A stretch of 64,000 nt of DNA, from assembly GCF_900107965.1 (NCBI RefSeq), contig NZ_FNVU01000004.1, forward strand, positions 186,001 to 250,000, given 5' to 3'. How positions within the stretch are numbered: position 1 is the first letter of the stretch; each line of letters starts with the position of its first letter. A model generated the notes under the pieces. That model was not told the origin of the DNA. It did not search any database and saw nothing but the letters and a program-made list of their open reading frames with translations. Origin of the DNA: Actinacidiphila yanglinensis. Its GTDB lineage: Bacteria; Actinomycetota; Actinomycetes; Streptomycetales; Streptomycetaceae. Positions 33,338-42,082 of this stretch are shown here, piece by piece. Position numbers and translations under genes: made by a program.

Positions 33338-34650
33338 CGGCCCGCCTTCGCCGTTCCCGCCTTCGCCGCGCCGGCGATCCGCGCCGCCGCGCGATCCGCC
33401 CGCCGGGACAGGGCCACCGCGCCGGAGAGCCGCTCGATCGACGCCGGGACGTCCCAGTCCTCGCGGCGCAGCGTGGCCAGCGTGGTGGCGGGAACGACCA
33501 CCAGGTCCGGCGCGCCGGTCTCCATCGCCCGGGCGAGCAGCGCCCAGGCCGCGTCCCAGCGGGTGCGCTCCGGGCGTTTGCGGACCGCGTCCACCACGCC
33601 GTCGAGGACCGCCTGCCGCAGGTCCCCCCGCTCGGGCAGGACGGCGCCCGCCGGGTCGGCGAGCAGCGACTCGGGGTCCGGCAGGTCCATCCGGTCCACG
33701 GCGGCGAGCAGTTCCAGGCCGGGACCGTCCCCCACCGTGCCCCGCACCAGCAGGGCCAGCACCTCGCGGGAGGAGCCGGCCGCGGTCGCGAAGGCGATCA
33801 GGCGCAGCGTCATCTCCCAGCTGCGCGGCGACGGCCAGGCACCGCCGCGCCGGGCCTCGTTGGCGGGCAGCTGGTGGACGAGGGTGGGGCGCGCGGTCAG
33901 GAACCCGGTCACGGCACGGCGGGCGAAGTCCACCGCGGCGGGCAGCTCCTCGGGGTCGAGCCGGGGCAGTGCCGCCCGGGGCCAGGTGCCGCCGAGGCCG
34001 CGGACGACGACGTCATGGTCGTGGGTCCACTGCAGGTGGACGAACCGGTTGGCCAGCGGCGCGCTCAGCTCCCATCCGTCGGCCGCCGAGGACCGCGGGT
34101 TCGCGGCGGCCACGATCCGGACGGCGGGCGGCAACCGCAACGCCCCGATCCGCCGCTCCAGGACGAGGCGGAGCAGCGCGGCCTGCACGGCCGGGGGAGC
34201 GGTGGACAGCTCGTCGAGGAAGAGCAGCCCCCGCCCGGCCCGGACCAGGCGCACCGCCCAGTCCGGCGGGGCCATCGGCACGCCCTGCTCCGCGGGGTCG
34301 TCACCGATGACGGGCAGGCCCGAGAAGTCGGACGGTTCGTGCACGCTCGCGATCACCGTGGTCAGCGGCAGATCCAGCGCGGCGGCGAGCTGGGTGAGCG
34401 CCGCCGTCTTGCCGATCCCGGGCTCCCCCCACAGCAGGACGGGCAGGTCGGCGGCCACGGCCAGGGTGAGCGCCTCCAGTTGGACGTCGGGGCGGGGTTC
34501 GGTGCCGGTCGCGCCCAGCAGGGTCAGCAGGGCGTCCGCGACGTCGAGTTGGGAGCCGTGGAAGGCTCCGGAGGGGGCGACTCCGGAGGGGGTGTCGGCG
34601 GGGGAGAGGAGGTCGGCCTCGGAACGGAAGGACGGGGTGCAAGTAGGCAT
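33334..34650 (-). CDS. MoxR-type AAA ATPase
   Basis: 438-residue ATPase. After ~65 variable residues comes Walker A LLWGEPGIGKTAAL (~75), Walker B GLLFLDELSTAPP (~150), sensor 1 RIVAAANPRSS and an arginine-containing LANRFVHLQW. The C-terminal ~180 residues are helical. MoxR ATPases remodel client proteins together with VWA partners. The ATG at 34650 has aaaggtga upstream, and its stop overlaps the VWA gene start. It lies 119 bp after an unknown gene on the same strand. Confidence 0.9.
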   Translation of the reverse strand: MPTCTPSFRSEADLLSPADTPSGVAPSGAFHGSQLDVADALLTLLGATGTEPRPDVQLEALTLAVAADLPVLLWGEPGIGKTAALTQLAAALDLPLTTVIASVHEPSDFSGLPVIGDDPAEQGVPMAPPDWAVRLVRAGRGLLFLDELSTAPPAVQAALLRLVLERRIGALRLPPAVRIVAAANPRSSAADGWELSAPLANRFVHLQWTHDHDVVVRGLGGTWPRAALPRLDPEELPAAVDFARRAVTGFLTARPTLVHQLPANEARRGGAWPSPRSWEMTLRLIAFATAAGSSREVLALLVRGTVGDGPGLELLAAVDRMDLPDPESLLADPAGAVLPERGDLRQAVLDGVVDAVRKRPERTRWDAAWALLARAMETGAPDLVVVPATTLATLRREDWDVPASIERLSGAVALSRRADRAAARIAGAAKAGTAKAGR

Positions 34651-34769
34651 ATGTGGTCACCTTTGGGGTTCGTGAGGGCATGTCGGAGGGCGTACGGGTG
34701 CGGGTGCGGGCCCGGACGTCGCCGTGGACATGGGCGCGCGGGCGCACCCGGGACGGTCGGCGGGCCGGG

Positions 34770-36362
34770 TCAGCGGAGGAACGTGTGGCGCGGGTGGGCG
34801 CGTCCTGGTCGGGGGGTACGGCGGTTGCGCGGGACAGCGGCGGGGGCGGGTGAGGGCACGGGGCCGCGCATGGGCCCCGGCCCGGGTCCGAACAGGCCCG
34901 CGCGGAACAGGCCGTGGGAGATCCTGCGCCGGGCGGCCGCTTCGAGCTCGTCCCGCAGGGCGCCGCCGCGCAGCCGGGCCTCCGGGCCGAGCAGCGCCTC
35001 GACCGCGGCCAGCGCTCCGGCGAGGTCGCCGTGGTCGAGGCGGGCGCGGACGTCGGGCAGGCACGCGGGTCGGCGGTGCGCGTCGTCGATCGCCCGCAGG
35101 CACGGAAGCGCGGTACCGGTCAGCGAGGCGAGCAGCTCTTCCCGTGCGATCTCGGCCGGGTCGTGGTCGAGCGCGGACAGCACCCCGTCGACCAGGCCGA
35201 TCCGGTGCAGGGCTCCACGGCACTCGACGAGGCGCGGCCGGCCCTCGGACACAGCTGTCCCGCCGCGCACGGCAGGGGCATCGGCTGCCGGACCGTATCC
35301 GTCCGGTGCCAACGCGGCGGCGACCAACGGGTGCAGCCGGTCCAGCTCGGTCAACCCGGCGCGGAGCAGCGCCAGATCGGGCGGCACCCACGTGGCCGCG
35401 TCGGGCAGGACCGGCAGCGCCCCGCCGCTCTCCGCTCCCTCGGGCACGATCCGCGCGCCGAACGCGCCGTGGTCGAAAGCGCCTTGGAGGTGGGCCTCGT
35501 GGACGTAGGACGCCTCGCCCGCGAGTCCTGGGTCCGTGGACGACGTGGATTCGTCGTCCAAGTCCACCGCCAGAAGGAGCCGTTGCCGAACTCCGAGGCG
35601 TACGGCGACGGTTCCGGCGGCCCGTCCCTCGGCGCGGAGCAGGATCGCCGCCTCGGCCGCCCACCGGTCCACCGCCCAGTGCGGCTCCGCGGTGGCCGCG
35701 CCGAGCGTCGACGGCGCGTCGTCCGCCAAGTCCGGCGGAGCCGCGAGGAGGCCGGAACCGCCCCGCGTTGTCGGCTGATCGGCCCCGGACCGCACCCGCA
35801 ACTCCCCGCTCCTGCGCGCGTCCCACAGGTGGCGGTGCAGGTCGAGCCGGAACCGCGGATGGGGGCGGGGGCGGGGGTGCGGGCAGTGTTCGGCGCCGAG
35901 TTCGGCGCCCGGCCCGGCCCACAGCGCGAGGCTGATCCGCTGCCCGGCGTCCGCCCAGGCGGGCGGGGTACGGACCACGAGGTGCACCGGGTGCTCGCCG
36001 GGCGGGCCGGCGCCCGTATCGGGCGTGTCCCCGGGCCCGTTGGCGTACCGCGCGAGGGCCAGGGTCAGGCCCGGGCGCAGCAACCCGTCGGGGGCGATCC
36101 GGGGCAGGTGCCAGCGCAGCAGGTCGGGAGCCAGATGGCGAAGGTCGGCCCGGATCCGGGCGGCGAGGTCGTGGCCGTGCGTACGGGCCACGGAGCGCAG
36201 ATCGAGATCGACGTCGACCCGGGCGGCGGCGCATGCCCCGGCCCAGTCACCGGCATGCCGGCGGGCGGTCGCAGTCTCGATCATGGAGGGCGGCACGGCG
36301 AACTCGCGCACGCGCGGCCAGAAGGAAGGACGGGTATCCCCGTGCGCGATCTCGGAGTGCAT
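34770..36362 (-). CDS. Conserved actinobacterial protein of unknown function, upstream of MoxR/VWA
   Basis: About 530 residues, beginning MHSEIAHGDTRPSFWPRV, with no membrane helix or signal peptide. The pattern ARRHAGDWAGACAAARVDVDL and a later LDHGDLAGALAAVEALLG hint at helical repeats. I do not recognise a family and see no catalytic motif. Its position directly upstream of the AAA ATPase and VWA genes on the same strand suggests a third component, perhaps a client or adaptor. The start could be the ATG at 36362 or a GTG at 36368; aaggtga fits either. It ends in a basic, proline/arginine-rich tail. Confidence 0.7.
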   Translation of the reverse strand: MHSEIAHGDTRPSFWPRVREFAVPPSMIETATARRHAGDWAGACAAARVDVDLDLRSVARTHGHDLAARIRADLRHLAPDLLRWHLPRIAPDGLLRPGLTLALARYANGPGDTPDTGAGPPGEHPVHLVVRTPPAWADAGQRISLALWAGPGAELGAEHCPHPRPRPHPRFRLDLHRHLWDARRSGELRVRSGADQPTTRGGSGLLAAPPDLADDAPSTLGAATAEPHWAVDRWAAEAAILLRAEGRAAGTVAVRLGVRQRLLLAVDLDDESTSSTDPGLAGEASYVHEAHLQGAFDHGAFGARIVPEGAESGGALPVLPDAATWVPPDLALLRAGLTELDRLHPLVAAALAPDGYGPAADAPAVRGGTAVSEGRPRLVECRGALHRIGLVDGVLSALDHDPAEIAREELLASLTGTALPCLRAIDDAHRRPACLPDVRARLDHGDLAGALAAVEALLGPEARLRGGALRDELEAAARRRISHGLFRAGLFGPGPGPMRGPVPSPAPAAVPRNRRTPRPGRAHPRHTFLR

Positions 36363-36558
36363 CAGCACTCACCTTGCGCGGACGGGTCCCCCAATCTGCG
36401 AGGAGTCATCATCGCGGGAAGCGTAGCGCCACCCCTCGCGTTCCGCCAGGGTCCGCTGCCGGAGGACACCACGGGAGGTCTCCGCGGATGAACGTCGATG
36501 AGCCGACTCAGAGTTGAGGGCCGCGGGAGAACTCCGTCCGCGGACGGCGGACATCGAG

Positions 36559-36587
36559 CCCACGGACGTGGGCCCCACGCACGTGGA
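36559..36587. terminator. Tandem small hairpins downstream of the flavin monooxygenase gene
   Basis: Two adjacent short inverted repeats, cccac-ggac-gtggg (36559-36572) and ccac-gcac-gtgg (36575-36586), lie within the 278-bp gap 36363-36640. No gene was seen in the gap. Confidence 0.35.
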
Positions 36588-36640
36588 GTCCCGGGCGGAC
36601 GCGGCGGGCTCCGCGCCGTCGCGGGACCCACCGCGTGGCC

Positions 36641-37717
36641 TCACACCGGGCTCGGCTCCCGCAGCCGGCTGAGCAACTCGTCCCCGACGCGGACGATCTC
36701 CGACCGGTACGGGGTGTCGGACAGCACGAAGTGGGTGATTCCGAGGTCGCGGTAGGCGCGCAGCGCCGCGGCCACGTCGTCGGGCGAGCCGACCAGCCAG
36801 GTGCTGCCCGCGCCGCCTCCGCCGAACCGCCCGGGCGCGGTGTAGAGGCAGGAGTCCAGCACCTCGCCGCGCCGCGCGAGATCGTAGAGCCGCTGCTGGC
36901 CGACGGCGAGGCGCCGTTGCGCGGTCAGGGTCGAGTCGGCGGCGCGGTCCGCCATCGCGGCGACCTTCTCCTGGGCGTCGTGCCAGGCCTGTTCGGTCGT
37001 GTCGCGGACCAGGGTGGTGATGCGCAGGCCGAACTCCAGCGGGGCGTGGGCCCTGCCGACGGACGCGCTGAGCGCCTTGAGCCGGTCGATCCGCTCGGCG
37101 ACGCCGTCCAGCGGTTCGCCCCAGAAGAGCTGGACGTCCGCCTCGGCGGCCGAGACCCGCTCCGCCGCCGCGGAGGCGCCGCCGAAGTAGAGCCGCGGGG
37201 TCCTGCCGCTGCCGGCGTCGTGCGGCCGCGGGCTCACCGTCGACTCCTCGACGCCGAAGAACTCGCCGCGGAACGTGACGTTCTCCTCGGTCCACAGCCG
37301 GCGCACGAGGTGCAGGAACTCCCGCGTGCGGTCGTAGCGTCGGGCCGGCTCGCTCTCGCCGTCGCCGTAGGCGCCGGGGTTGTCCAGGCCGCTGACGATG
37401 TTCACCAGCAGGCGCCCGCCGCTGAGCCGGTCGAGGGTGGCCGCGGCGGCGGCGAAGTGCGCGGGCCGCCAGTAGCCGGGCCGGACGGCCACCAGGGGTT
37501 TGAAGGTGGTGGTGCGTGCGGCCAGCGCGGTGGCGACGGTGAAGGTGTCCGGCCGGCCCCACCCCGTACCGATGAGGGCGCCGCCCCAGCCGTGGTCCTC
37601 GGCCGCGCGGGCGAGTTCGGTGGAGAATTCGAGGGTTCCCCAGCCGTGGGTCGTGTCGTCGCCCCGGTGGCCGGGTTCGACCGTGTTGGGGATGTACCAG
37701 AGATATTCCGCACTCAT
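36641..37717 (-). CDS. LLM flavin-dependent monooxygenase, alkanesulfonate monooxygenase-like
   Basis: 358-residue luciferase-fold enzyme close to SsuD-type alkanesulfonate monooxygenases: AAEDHGWGGALIGTGWG is followed by FTVATALAARTTTFKPLVA, RPGYWRPAHFAAAAATLD, and LLVNIVSGLDNPGAYGDG. It would use reduced flavin and oxygen to release sulfite from organosulfonates, a sulfur-scavenging reaction; the exact substrate is uncertain. The ATG at 37717 has cggag upstream. About 200 nt upstream on the same strand is a short leader-peptide gene ending ALCR, the kind that senses cysteine supply, which supports a sulfur role. No reductase or transporter gene is adjacent. Confidence 0.88.
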   Translation of the reverse strand: MSAEYLWYIPNTVEPGHRGDDTTHGWGTLEFSTELARAAEDHGWGGALIGTGWGRPDTFTVATALAARTTTFKPLVAVRPGYWRPAHFAAAAATLDRLSGGRLLVNIVSGLDNPGAYGDGESEPARRYDRTREFLHLVRRLWTEENVTFRGEFFGVEESTVSPRPHDAGSGRTPRLYFGGASAAAERVSAAEADVQLFWGEPLDGVAERIDRLKALSASVGRAHAPLEFGLRITTLVRDTTEQAWHDAQEKVAAMADRAADSTLTAQRRLAVGQQRLYDLARRGEVLDSCLYTAPGRFGGGGAGSTWLVGSPDDVAAALRAYRDLGITHFVLSDTPYRSEIVRVGDELLSRLREPSPV

Positions 37718-37763
37718 GTCAGAACTCCGATTCTCTGCGGTGCCGGGCGCGAGCCGGGCCGCG

Positions 37764-37798
37764 CGGTTCCGGGATGGCGGAATTCTGGTACGGAACCG
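37764..37798 (-). promoter_or_regulatory. Hairpin in the leader of the flavin monooxygenase mRNA
   Basis: cggttccg (37764-37771) and cggaaccg (37791-37798) form an 8-bp stem 47 bp before the coding start. It sits between the leader peptide and the monooxygenase, where an attenuator hairpin would be expected. Confidence 0.45.
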
Positions 37799-37914
37799 TG
37801 CGGGCCCGGCGCGCGAGGGGCCGGCGGCCGAACCGGAGGGATGCCCTCAGGCCGCACACGCAGGCACGACGACGGTTCGGGGGTGGGGTGCGAAGGGGCG
37901 GAAAAACGCGGGAA

Positions 37915-37989
37915 CTAACGACACAGCGCGGTGGCCGACCGCATCAGGTCGACATGAACGCGGGTGACCAGCCTCGTCCTTTGACGCAC
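37915..37989 (-). CDS. Leader peptide of the cysteine-attenuator type
   Basis: A 24-codon gene, GTG at 37989 to TAG at 37915-37917. The product begins MRQRTRLV and ends TRVHVDLMRSATALCR. It matches the pattern R-x-H-(V/I)-D-L-x-R-x-x-S/A-A-x-C-R of the putative leader peptides that precede sulfur-assimilation genes in Streptomyces. The single Cys is the penultimate residue, so ribosome stalling at scarce Cys-tRNA would halt it just before the stop. A -10 TAGTTT ends seven bases before the GTG, so the message is probably leaderless. It lies 197 nt upstream of the flavin monooxygenase gene. Confidence 0.75.
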   Translation of the reverse strand: MRQRTRLVTRVHVDLMRSATALCR

Positions 37990-37995
37990 GGTACG

Positions 37996-38024
37996 AAACT
38001 ATTCGGGCGGCGGGCCACTGGCAA
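37996..38024 (-). promoter_or_regulatory. Promoter of the leader peptide/monooxygenase operon
   Basis: On the minus strand TTGCCA (38019-38024) and TAGTTT (37996-38001) with a 17-bp spacer. The predicted +1 falls on the GTG of the leader peptide. Confidence 0.7.
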
Positions 38025-38061
38025 TGAGTTCCTTCATGACGGCTGTGTGAAATCTGCTCGG

Positions 38062-38147
38062 CCCGAACTCCGCGGCGCGTTCCACGCCCGAACTCCGCGG
38101 TGATCCACCCCCTAACTCCGCGTCGAATCCCGTGCCGAACTCCGTGG
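38062..38147. repeat. Four ~24-bp direct repeats in the intergenic region
   Basis: A 14-base core, cccgaactccgcgg, recurs at 38062, 38087, 38110 (ccctaactccgcgt) and 38134 (gccgaactccgtgg), so the spacing is 25, 23 and 24 bp. It lies between the sulfonate-type promoter and the RDD gene. The rest of 38025-38363 holds no gene I can support. Confidence 0.75.
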
Positions 38148-38363
38148 CCGCACCCGACGTCCGACCCGGCACCGGATCGGGCCCCGGACCCCGTGTCGAA
38201 CCTCGCGCCCCACCCTCTTCCGGGGCGCTCCCCCGGTCCCGGGGCGGGACGTGGCGCACTCTTGGCGCGCTCATGGTGTGCGCGGCAGCAAGATCATGTC
38301 AGGATCTCCAGCCGGCGACGCGGAGCAAAATGTGCACCGTCTGTGGCGTCAAGGGTGGGGACG

Positions 38364-39047
38364 ATGGAGACGTGGGAGGACGGGTGGGCTTCCACCGGCC
38401 GGACGCGCCAGACTGCGCGGATGGAGCCGGCTCATGAGACGCGGTGGCGGCGGAACCCGCTCACGGCGGTGCCGCCGAAGGGATTCCAGACGGCCTACGT
38501 CTGTACCGGGGTGGCCGGTCATCTGCCCGCCGCGGGCGACGCCGTCGTGGTCGAACTCGCCCCGGTCGGGCGCCGCTTCACCGCCGCGGTGGTCGACCTG
38601 GCACTCGCCGCGTGTTCCCTCGCGGTGCCCGCGCCGTTCGCCTGCGCGGTCCAGTGCGCGGTGGAGCCCGGCGGCCGGATCTGCTTCCTGCTCGCGCTCT
38701 GGATGCTCGGCTTCGTCTGGCTGACGCTCTACGGCGCCGCCTTCGTGGTCCTGTGCGGCGGCACGCCCGGGCTGCTGCTCACCGGGCTGCGGGTGGCCCG
38801 CGCCTGGGAGGGCCACACGCGGCCGGGGTGGCGGCAGGCGGTGCGGCGGGCCCGCTTCCTCGCGGTGATGGGCTGGCTGGTCCCGTTGCTGAACGTCGCC
38901 GTCGTCCTCGCCCGGCTGGGCGGGGTGCTCCGCGAACGCCCTTACCACCAGAGCACGTTCGACACCGCTGCGGCCACCGTCGTGGTCCGGCGGCAGACCC
39001 GCGCGGCGGCGGCCGCGTCGAGGCGCCCGCACCCGGTGCTCAGGTAG
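38364..39047 (+). CDS. RDD-family membrane protein
   Basis: About 227 residues. The region from ~60 on is an RDD domain: APVGRRFTAAVVDLALAACSL carries the Arg at the first helix, then FLLALWMLGFVWLTLYGAAFV, and GTPGLLLTGLRVAR contains the second conserved segment. It has about three to four membrane helices and a basic C-terminus. RDD proteins are of uncertain function; some are ion antiporters. The start is unsure: ATG 38364 (METWEDGW, after aagggtgggg) or ATG 38421 (MEPAHETRW). Confidence 0.75.
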   Translation: METWEDGWASTGRTRQTARMEPAHETRWRRNPLTAVPPKGFQTAYVCTGVAGHLPAAGDAVVVELAPVGRRFTAAVVDLALAACSLAVPAPFACAVQCAVEPGGRICFLLALWMLGFVWLTLYGAAFVVLCGGTPGLLLTGLRVARAWEGHTRPGWRQAVRRARFLAVMGWLVPLLNVAVVLARLGGVLRERPYHQSTFDTAAATVVVRRQTRAAAAASRRPHPVLR

Positions 39048-39110
39048 GGGGAGGGGGCGCCGGGCGGGGCCGGGGCACCCCGATGGCGGCGCGCTCCGGC
39101 GAGCCGCCTC

Positions 39111-39123
39111 CTACAAGGTGTAG
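39111..39123. promoter_or_regulatory. BlaI/MecI-like operator upstream of the ABC transporter
   Basis: ctaca-agg-tgtag (39111-39123), an inverted repeat of the CTACA/TGTAG type recognised by BlaI/MecI repressors, 78 bp before the ABC ATPase start. A BlaI-type gene lies at 42083. Confidence 0.6.
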
Positions 39124-39201
39124 TAGCTTGGCGGCGGCGGTCGTCGCCGACCGTGCGCGCCCGCCGCGGCCCAGTCTGCCCCGACCACCCGAGGAACGCA
39201 G

Positions 39202-40155
39202 ATGATCGAAGCCCATGCCCTGTCCAAGCGCTACGGCGAGCGTGTTGCGGTCTCCGACCTGAGTTTCACCGTGCGGCCGGGCGCGGTGACCGGGTTCCTG
39301 GGCCCCAACGGTGCCGGCAAGTCCACCACCATGCGGATGATCCTCGGACTGGACGCCCCCACCTCCGGACAGGTCACCGTCAACGGCCGCCGCTACGCCG
39401 ACCACCCCGCCCCCCTGCACGAGGTCGGCGCCATGCTCGAAGCCCGCGCCATCCACACCGGCCGCAGCGCCCGCAACCACCTGCTCGCCCTCGCCGCCAC
39501 CACCGGCATCCCCCGCCGCCGCGTCGACGAGGTCATCGACACCGTCGGCCTGCAGGACGCCGCCCGCACCCGCGTCGGCCGCTTCTCCCTCGGCATGGGC
39601 CAACGCCTCGGCATCGCCACCGCCCTGCTCGGCGACCCCGCCACCCTCGTCCTCGACGAACCCGTCAACGGCCTCGACCCCGAAGGCGTCCTCTGGATCC
39701 GCACCCTCCTCAAGGACCTCGCCGCCGAAGGCAGAACCGTCCTCCTCTCCTCCCACCTCATGTCCGAAATGGCCCTCACCGCCGAACACCTCATCATCAT
39801 CGGCCGCGGCCGCCTCATCGCCGACACCTCCGTCAGCGAGTTCGTCCGCGCCACCCCCGGCGGATCCGTCCGGGTGCGGTGCGACGACGCGGTGGCGCTG
39901 ACCGCGCTGCTGGCCGGACCCGACGTGGACGTGGCCGCACTGGGCGGAGGGGTGCTGGAGGTGACCGGGCTGACCAGCGAGCGGATCGGCCGGATCGCCG
40001 CGCAGCACGCCATCGCGCTGTCCGAACTCACCCCGCAGCAGGCGTCCCTGGAGCAGGCGTTCATGGAACTCACCCGCGACGACGTGGAGTTCCGCCCGCC
40101 CGCCAGGGACCTCGATCCGGCTCCCGTCCCGACCTCGGAAGGACAGCCTGCGTGA
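39202..40155 (+). CDS. ABC transporter ATP-binding protein (BcrA-like)
   Basis: 317-residue ATPase. Walker A FLGPNGAGKSTTM (~40), signature FSLGMGQRLGIATALL, Walker B LVLDEPVNGLD, switch SSHLMSEM. The SLGMGQR signature and the ~90-residue tail are typical of bacitracin/lantibiotic-type ABC-2 exporters. The ATG at 39202 follows gaggaac. The stop overlaps the GTG of the permease gene. The promoter carries a CTACA/TGTAG operator, so the BlaI-type repressor further downstream is a candidate regulator. Confidence 0.93.
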   Translation: MIEAHALSKRYGERVAVSDLSFTVRPGAVTGFLGPNGAGKSTTMRMILGLDAPTSGQVTVNGRRYADHPAPLHEVGAMLEARAIHTGRSARNHLLALAATTGIPRRRVDEVIDTVGLQDAARTRVGRFSLGMGQRLGIATALLGDPATLVLDEPVNGLDPEGVLWIRTLLKDLAAEGRTVLLSSHLMSEMALTAEHLIIIGRGRLIADTSVSEFVRATPGGSVRVRCDDAVALTALLAGPDVDVAALGGGVLEVTGLTSERIGRIAAQHAIALSELTPQQASLEQAFMELTRDDVEFRPPARDLDPAPVPTSEGQPA

Positions 40156-40991
40156 GCGCCATGACGTCATCCCCGGCGGCTGCGGCCCCCGGTCCCGCCG
40201 CCACCGTGCACTCCCGCGTCACCCAGCGCCGGGTGCTGCACTCCGAGTGGATCAAGCTCCGGACGCTGCGGTCCACGTTCTGGACGCTGATCGCCGCGAC
40301 CGTCTCGCTGATCGGCTTCGGCGCGCTGTTCTGCGCGATCACCGCCAACCGCTGGCCGCACATGAGCGCGGGCGACAAGGCGGGCTTCGACCCCGCCCTC
40401 ACCAGCCTGCGCGGCTACTTCCTCGCCCAGCTCGCCGTCGGCGTGCTCGGCGTCCTGGTGATCACCGGGGAGTACGCCACGGGGATGATCCGCGCCACAC
40501 TCGCGGCGGTCCCGCGCCGGCTGCCCGTGCTGTGGGCCAAGGCCGCGCTGTACTCGCTGGTCACCTGGGTGCTGATGACCGTCGGCGCGCTGGCCGCCTT
40601 CCTGATCGGGCAGGGCGTGCTGTCCTCCCGGCACCTCGGCACCTCGCTGTCGGCCCCCGGAGTGACCCGCATGGTGCTGGGCACGGGTCTGTACCTCACG
40701 GTCGTCGGGCTGCTCGGCGTCGCCATCGGCGCGCTGATCCGCAACACCGCGGGCGGCATCGCCACGCTCTTCGGCGTGCTGCTGGTCCTGCCCGCGCTCG
40801 CGGAGGCGCTGCCCTCCTCCTGGGGCAACCGGTTCGGCCCCTACCTCCCGGGCAACGCCGGCCAGGCGCTGATCTCGCTGCCCCGCGAGGCGCACCCGCT
40901 CGCCCCCTGGACCGGGTTCACGGTCTTCTGCGTGTACGCGGTGGTCGCGCTGGCCGCTTCCGCGGTGCTGCTCGGGCGCCGGGACGCCTGA
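40152..40991 (+). CDS. ABC-2 type permease
   Basis: 279-residue permease with six predicted helices: FWTLIAATVSLIGFGALFCAI, YFLAQLAVGVLGVLVITGEYATG, AALYSLVTWVLMTVGALAAFL and three more. The GEYATGMIRATLAAVPRR segment after helix 2 is a hallmark of this ABC-2 group. The GTG start overlaps the ATPase stop (GTGA); an ATG at 40161 is a minor alternative. Forms an exporter with the preceding ATPase. Confidence 0.92.
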   Translation: MSAMTSSPAAAAPGPAATVHSRVTQRRVLHSEWIKLRTLRSTFWTLIAATVSLIGFGALFCAITANRWPHMSAGDKAGFDPALTSLRGYFLAQLAVGVLGVLVITGEYATGMIRATLAAVPRRLPVLWAKAALYSLVTWVLMTVGALAAFLIGQGVLSSRHLGTSLSAPGVTRMVLGTGLYLTVVGLLGVAIGALIRNTAGGIATLFGVLLVLPALAEALPSSWGNRFGPYLPGNAGQALISLPREAHPLAPWTGFTVFCVYAVVALAASAVLLGRRDA

Positions 40992-41071
40992 CGTCCCCCG
41001 CACCGGGCCGGCCGCGGGAGTTCGACACCGTGCGGAGCCAGGTGCGGGAACGCACATCGGCGCCATACCGT

Positions 41072-41085
41072 CTACAGTCTTGTAG
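41072..41085. promoter_or_regulatory. BlaI/MecI-like operator upstream of the COG4705 gene
   Basis: ctaca-gtct-tgtag (41072-41085), the same half-sites as at 39111 with a 4-base centre, 64 bp before the likely GTG start. Confidence 0.6.
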
Positions 41086-41148
41086 TCAATTATGGGTCGT
41101 GGAGACGGCAGAACGGGCGCCGCGTGGCGCCAGGAAGGTGGCGGCATC

Positions 41149-42036
41149 GTGGAGCAGCCCGGACACCACGGCGGTGGCGCGGTCGGGACCGAGGTGGGCG
41201 GCGCCGCGCCGGCCCGGCACCGCCGACCGGCGGGGAACGCGAGCGGCGGCGCGGCAGGCGCGGTGTCGGGTGCGGCGCTGAGCAAGGTGCCCGAGGTGAC
41301 CGCACTGTTCTGGGTGACCAAGGTGCTCACCACCGGCATGGGCGAGACCACGTCGGACTTCCTCGCCCGGGTCCTGGGCCCGGTCGGGGCCGGCGCCATC
41401 GGGTTGTTCGGGCTGGTCGGCCTGCTGATGCTCCAGTTCCGGGCCCCCCGCTACTCGGCCTGGACGTACTGGTCGGCGATCGTCATGGTGAGCGTGTTCG
41501 GCACCATGGCCGCCGACGTCGTGCACGTGGTGGCGGGTGTCCCGTACGCGGTCTCCACGGTCGCCTTCGCGGTGATCCTGACCGTCGTCCTGGTCGCCTG
41601 GTACCGCAGCGAGGGCACCTTGTCGATCCACAGCATCCGCACCCGGCGGCGCGAGCGGTTCTACTGGGGCACCGTGCTGGCGACCTTCGCGCTGGGCACC
41701 GCGGTCGGCGACCTCACCGCGGGCGGCCTGCACCTGGGCTACTTCTCCTCCGGCGTGATGTTCGCGGCGCTGATCGCGGTGCCGGCCATCGCCGGGCTCG
41801 GCTTCCGGCTCAACGCGGTCGCCACCTTCTGGGCCGCGTACGTGCTGACCCGGCCGCTCGGCGCCTCGTTCGCCGACTGGATGGGGGCGTCCAGGGAGCA
41901 CGGCGGCCTCGGTTGGGGCACCGGACCCGTCAGCCTGGTCCTGGCCGTCCTGATCGCGGCACTCGTCACGTGGCTCGCGGCGCGCGAGCGGGCCGAACGG
42001 GCCGCCGCGGCCGAGATGGCGCTCTCCGCTCCGTAG
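41149..42036 (+). CDS. COG4705-type multi-pass membrane protein
   Basis: About 295 residues with eight or more helices. The core motif SKVPEVTALFWVTKVLTTGMGETTSDFL is typical of COG4705 membrane proteins, and the second half repeats the idea (RFYWGTVLATFALGTAVGDL). Function is unknown; COG4705 carries only a loose prediction. The GTG at 41149 fits an aggaagg site about 10 bases upstream and removes a low-complexity extension. Its promoter has a CTACA/TGTAG palindrome, and the BlaI-type gene follows 46 bp after its stop, so the three loci probably form one regulon. Confidence 0.8.
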   Translation: MEQPGHHGGGAVGTEVGGAAPARHRRPAGNASGGAAGAVSGAALSKVPEVTALFWVTKVLTTGMGETTSDFLARVLGPVGAGAIGLFGLVGLLMLQFRAPRYSAWTYWSAIVMVSVFGTMAADVVHVVAGVPYAVSTVAFAVILTVVLVAWYRSEGTLSIHSIRTRRRERFYWGTVLATFALGTAVGDLTAGGLHLGYFSSGVMFAALIAVPAIAGLGFRLNAVATFWAAYVLTRPLGASFADWMGASREHGGLGWGTGPVSLVLAVLIAALVTWLAARERAERAAAAEMALSAP

Positions 42037-42082
42037 TATCGTGAGGTCCTTTGGCGAGCCGACGGCGAGGGGAGCGAGCGAC

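Noticed and set aside
38062..38147. CRISPR-like or origin iterons
   Set aside because: Repeats are short and degenerate, only four copies, with no cas or replication gene nearby.
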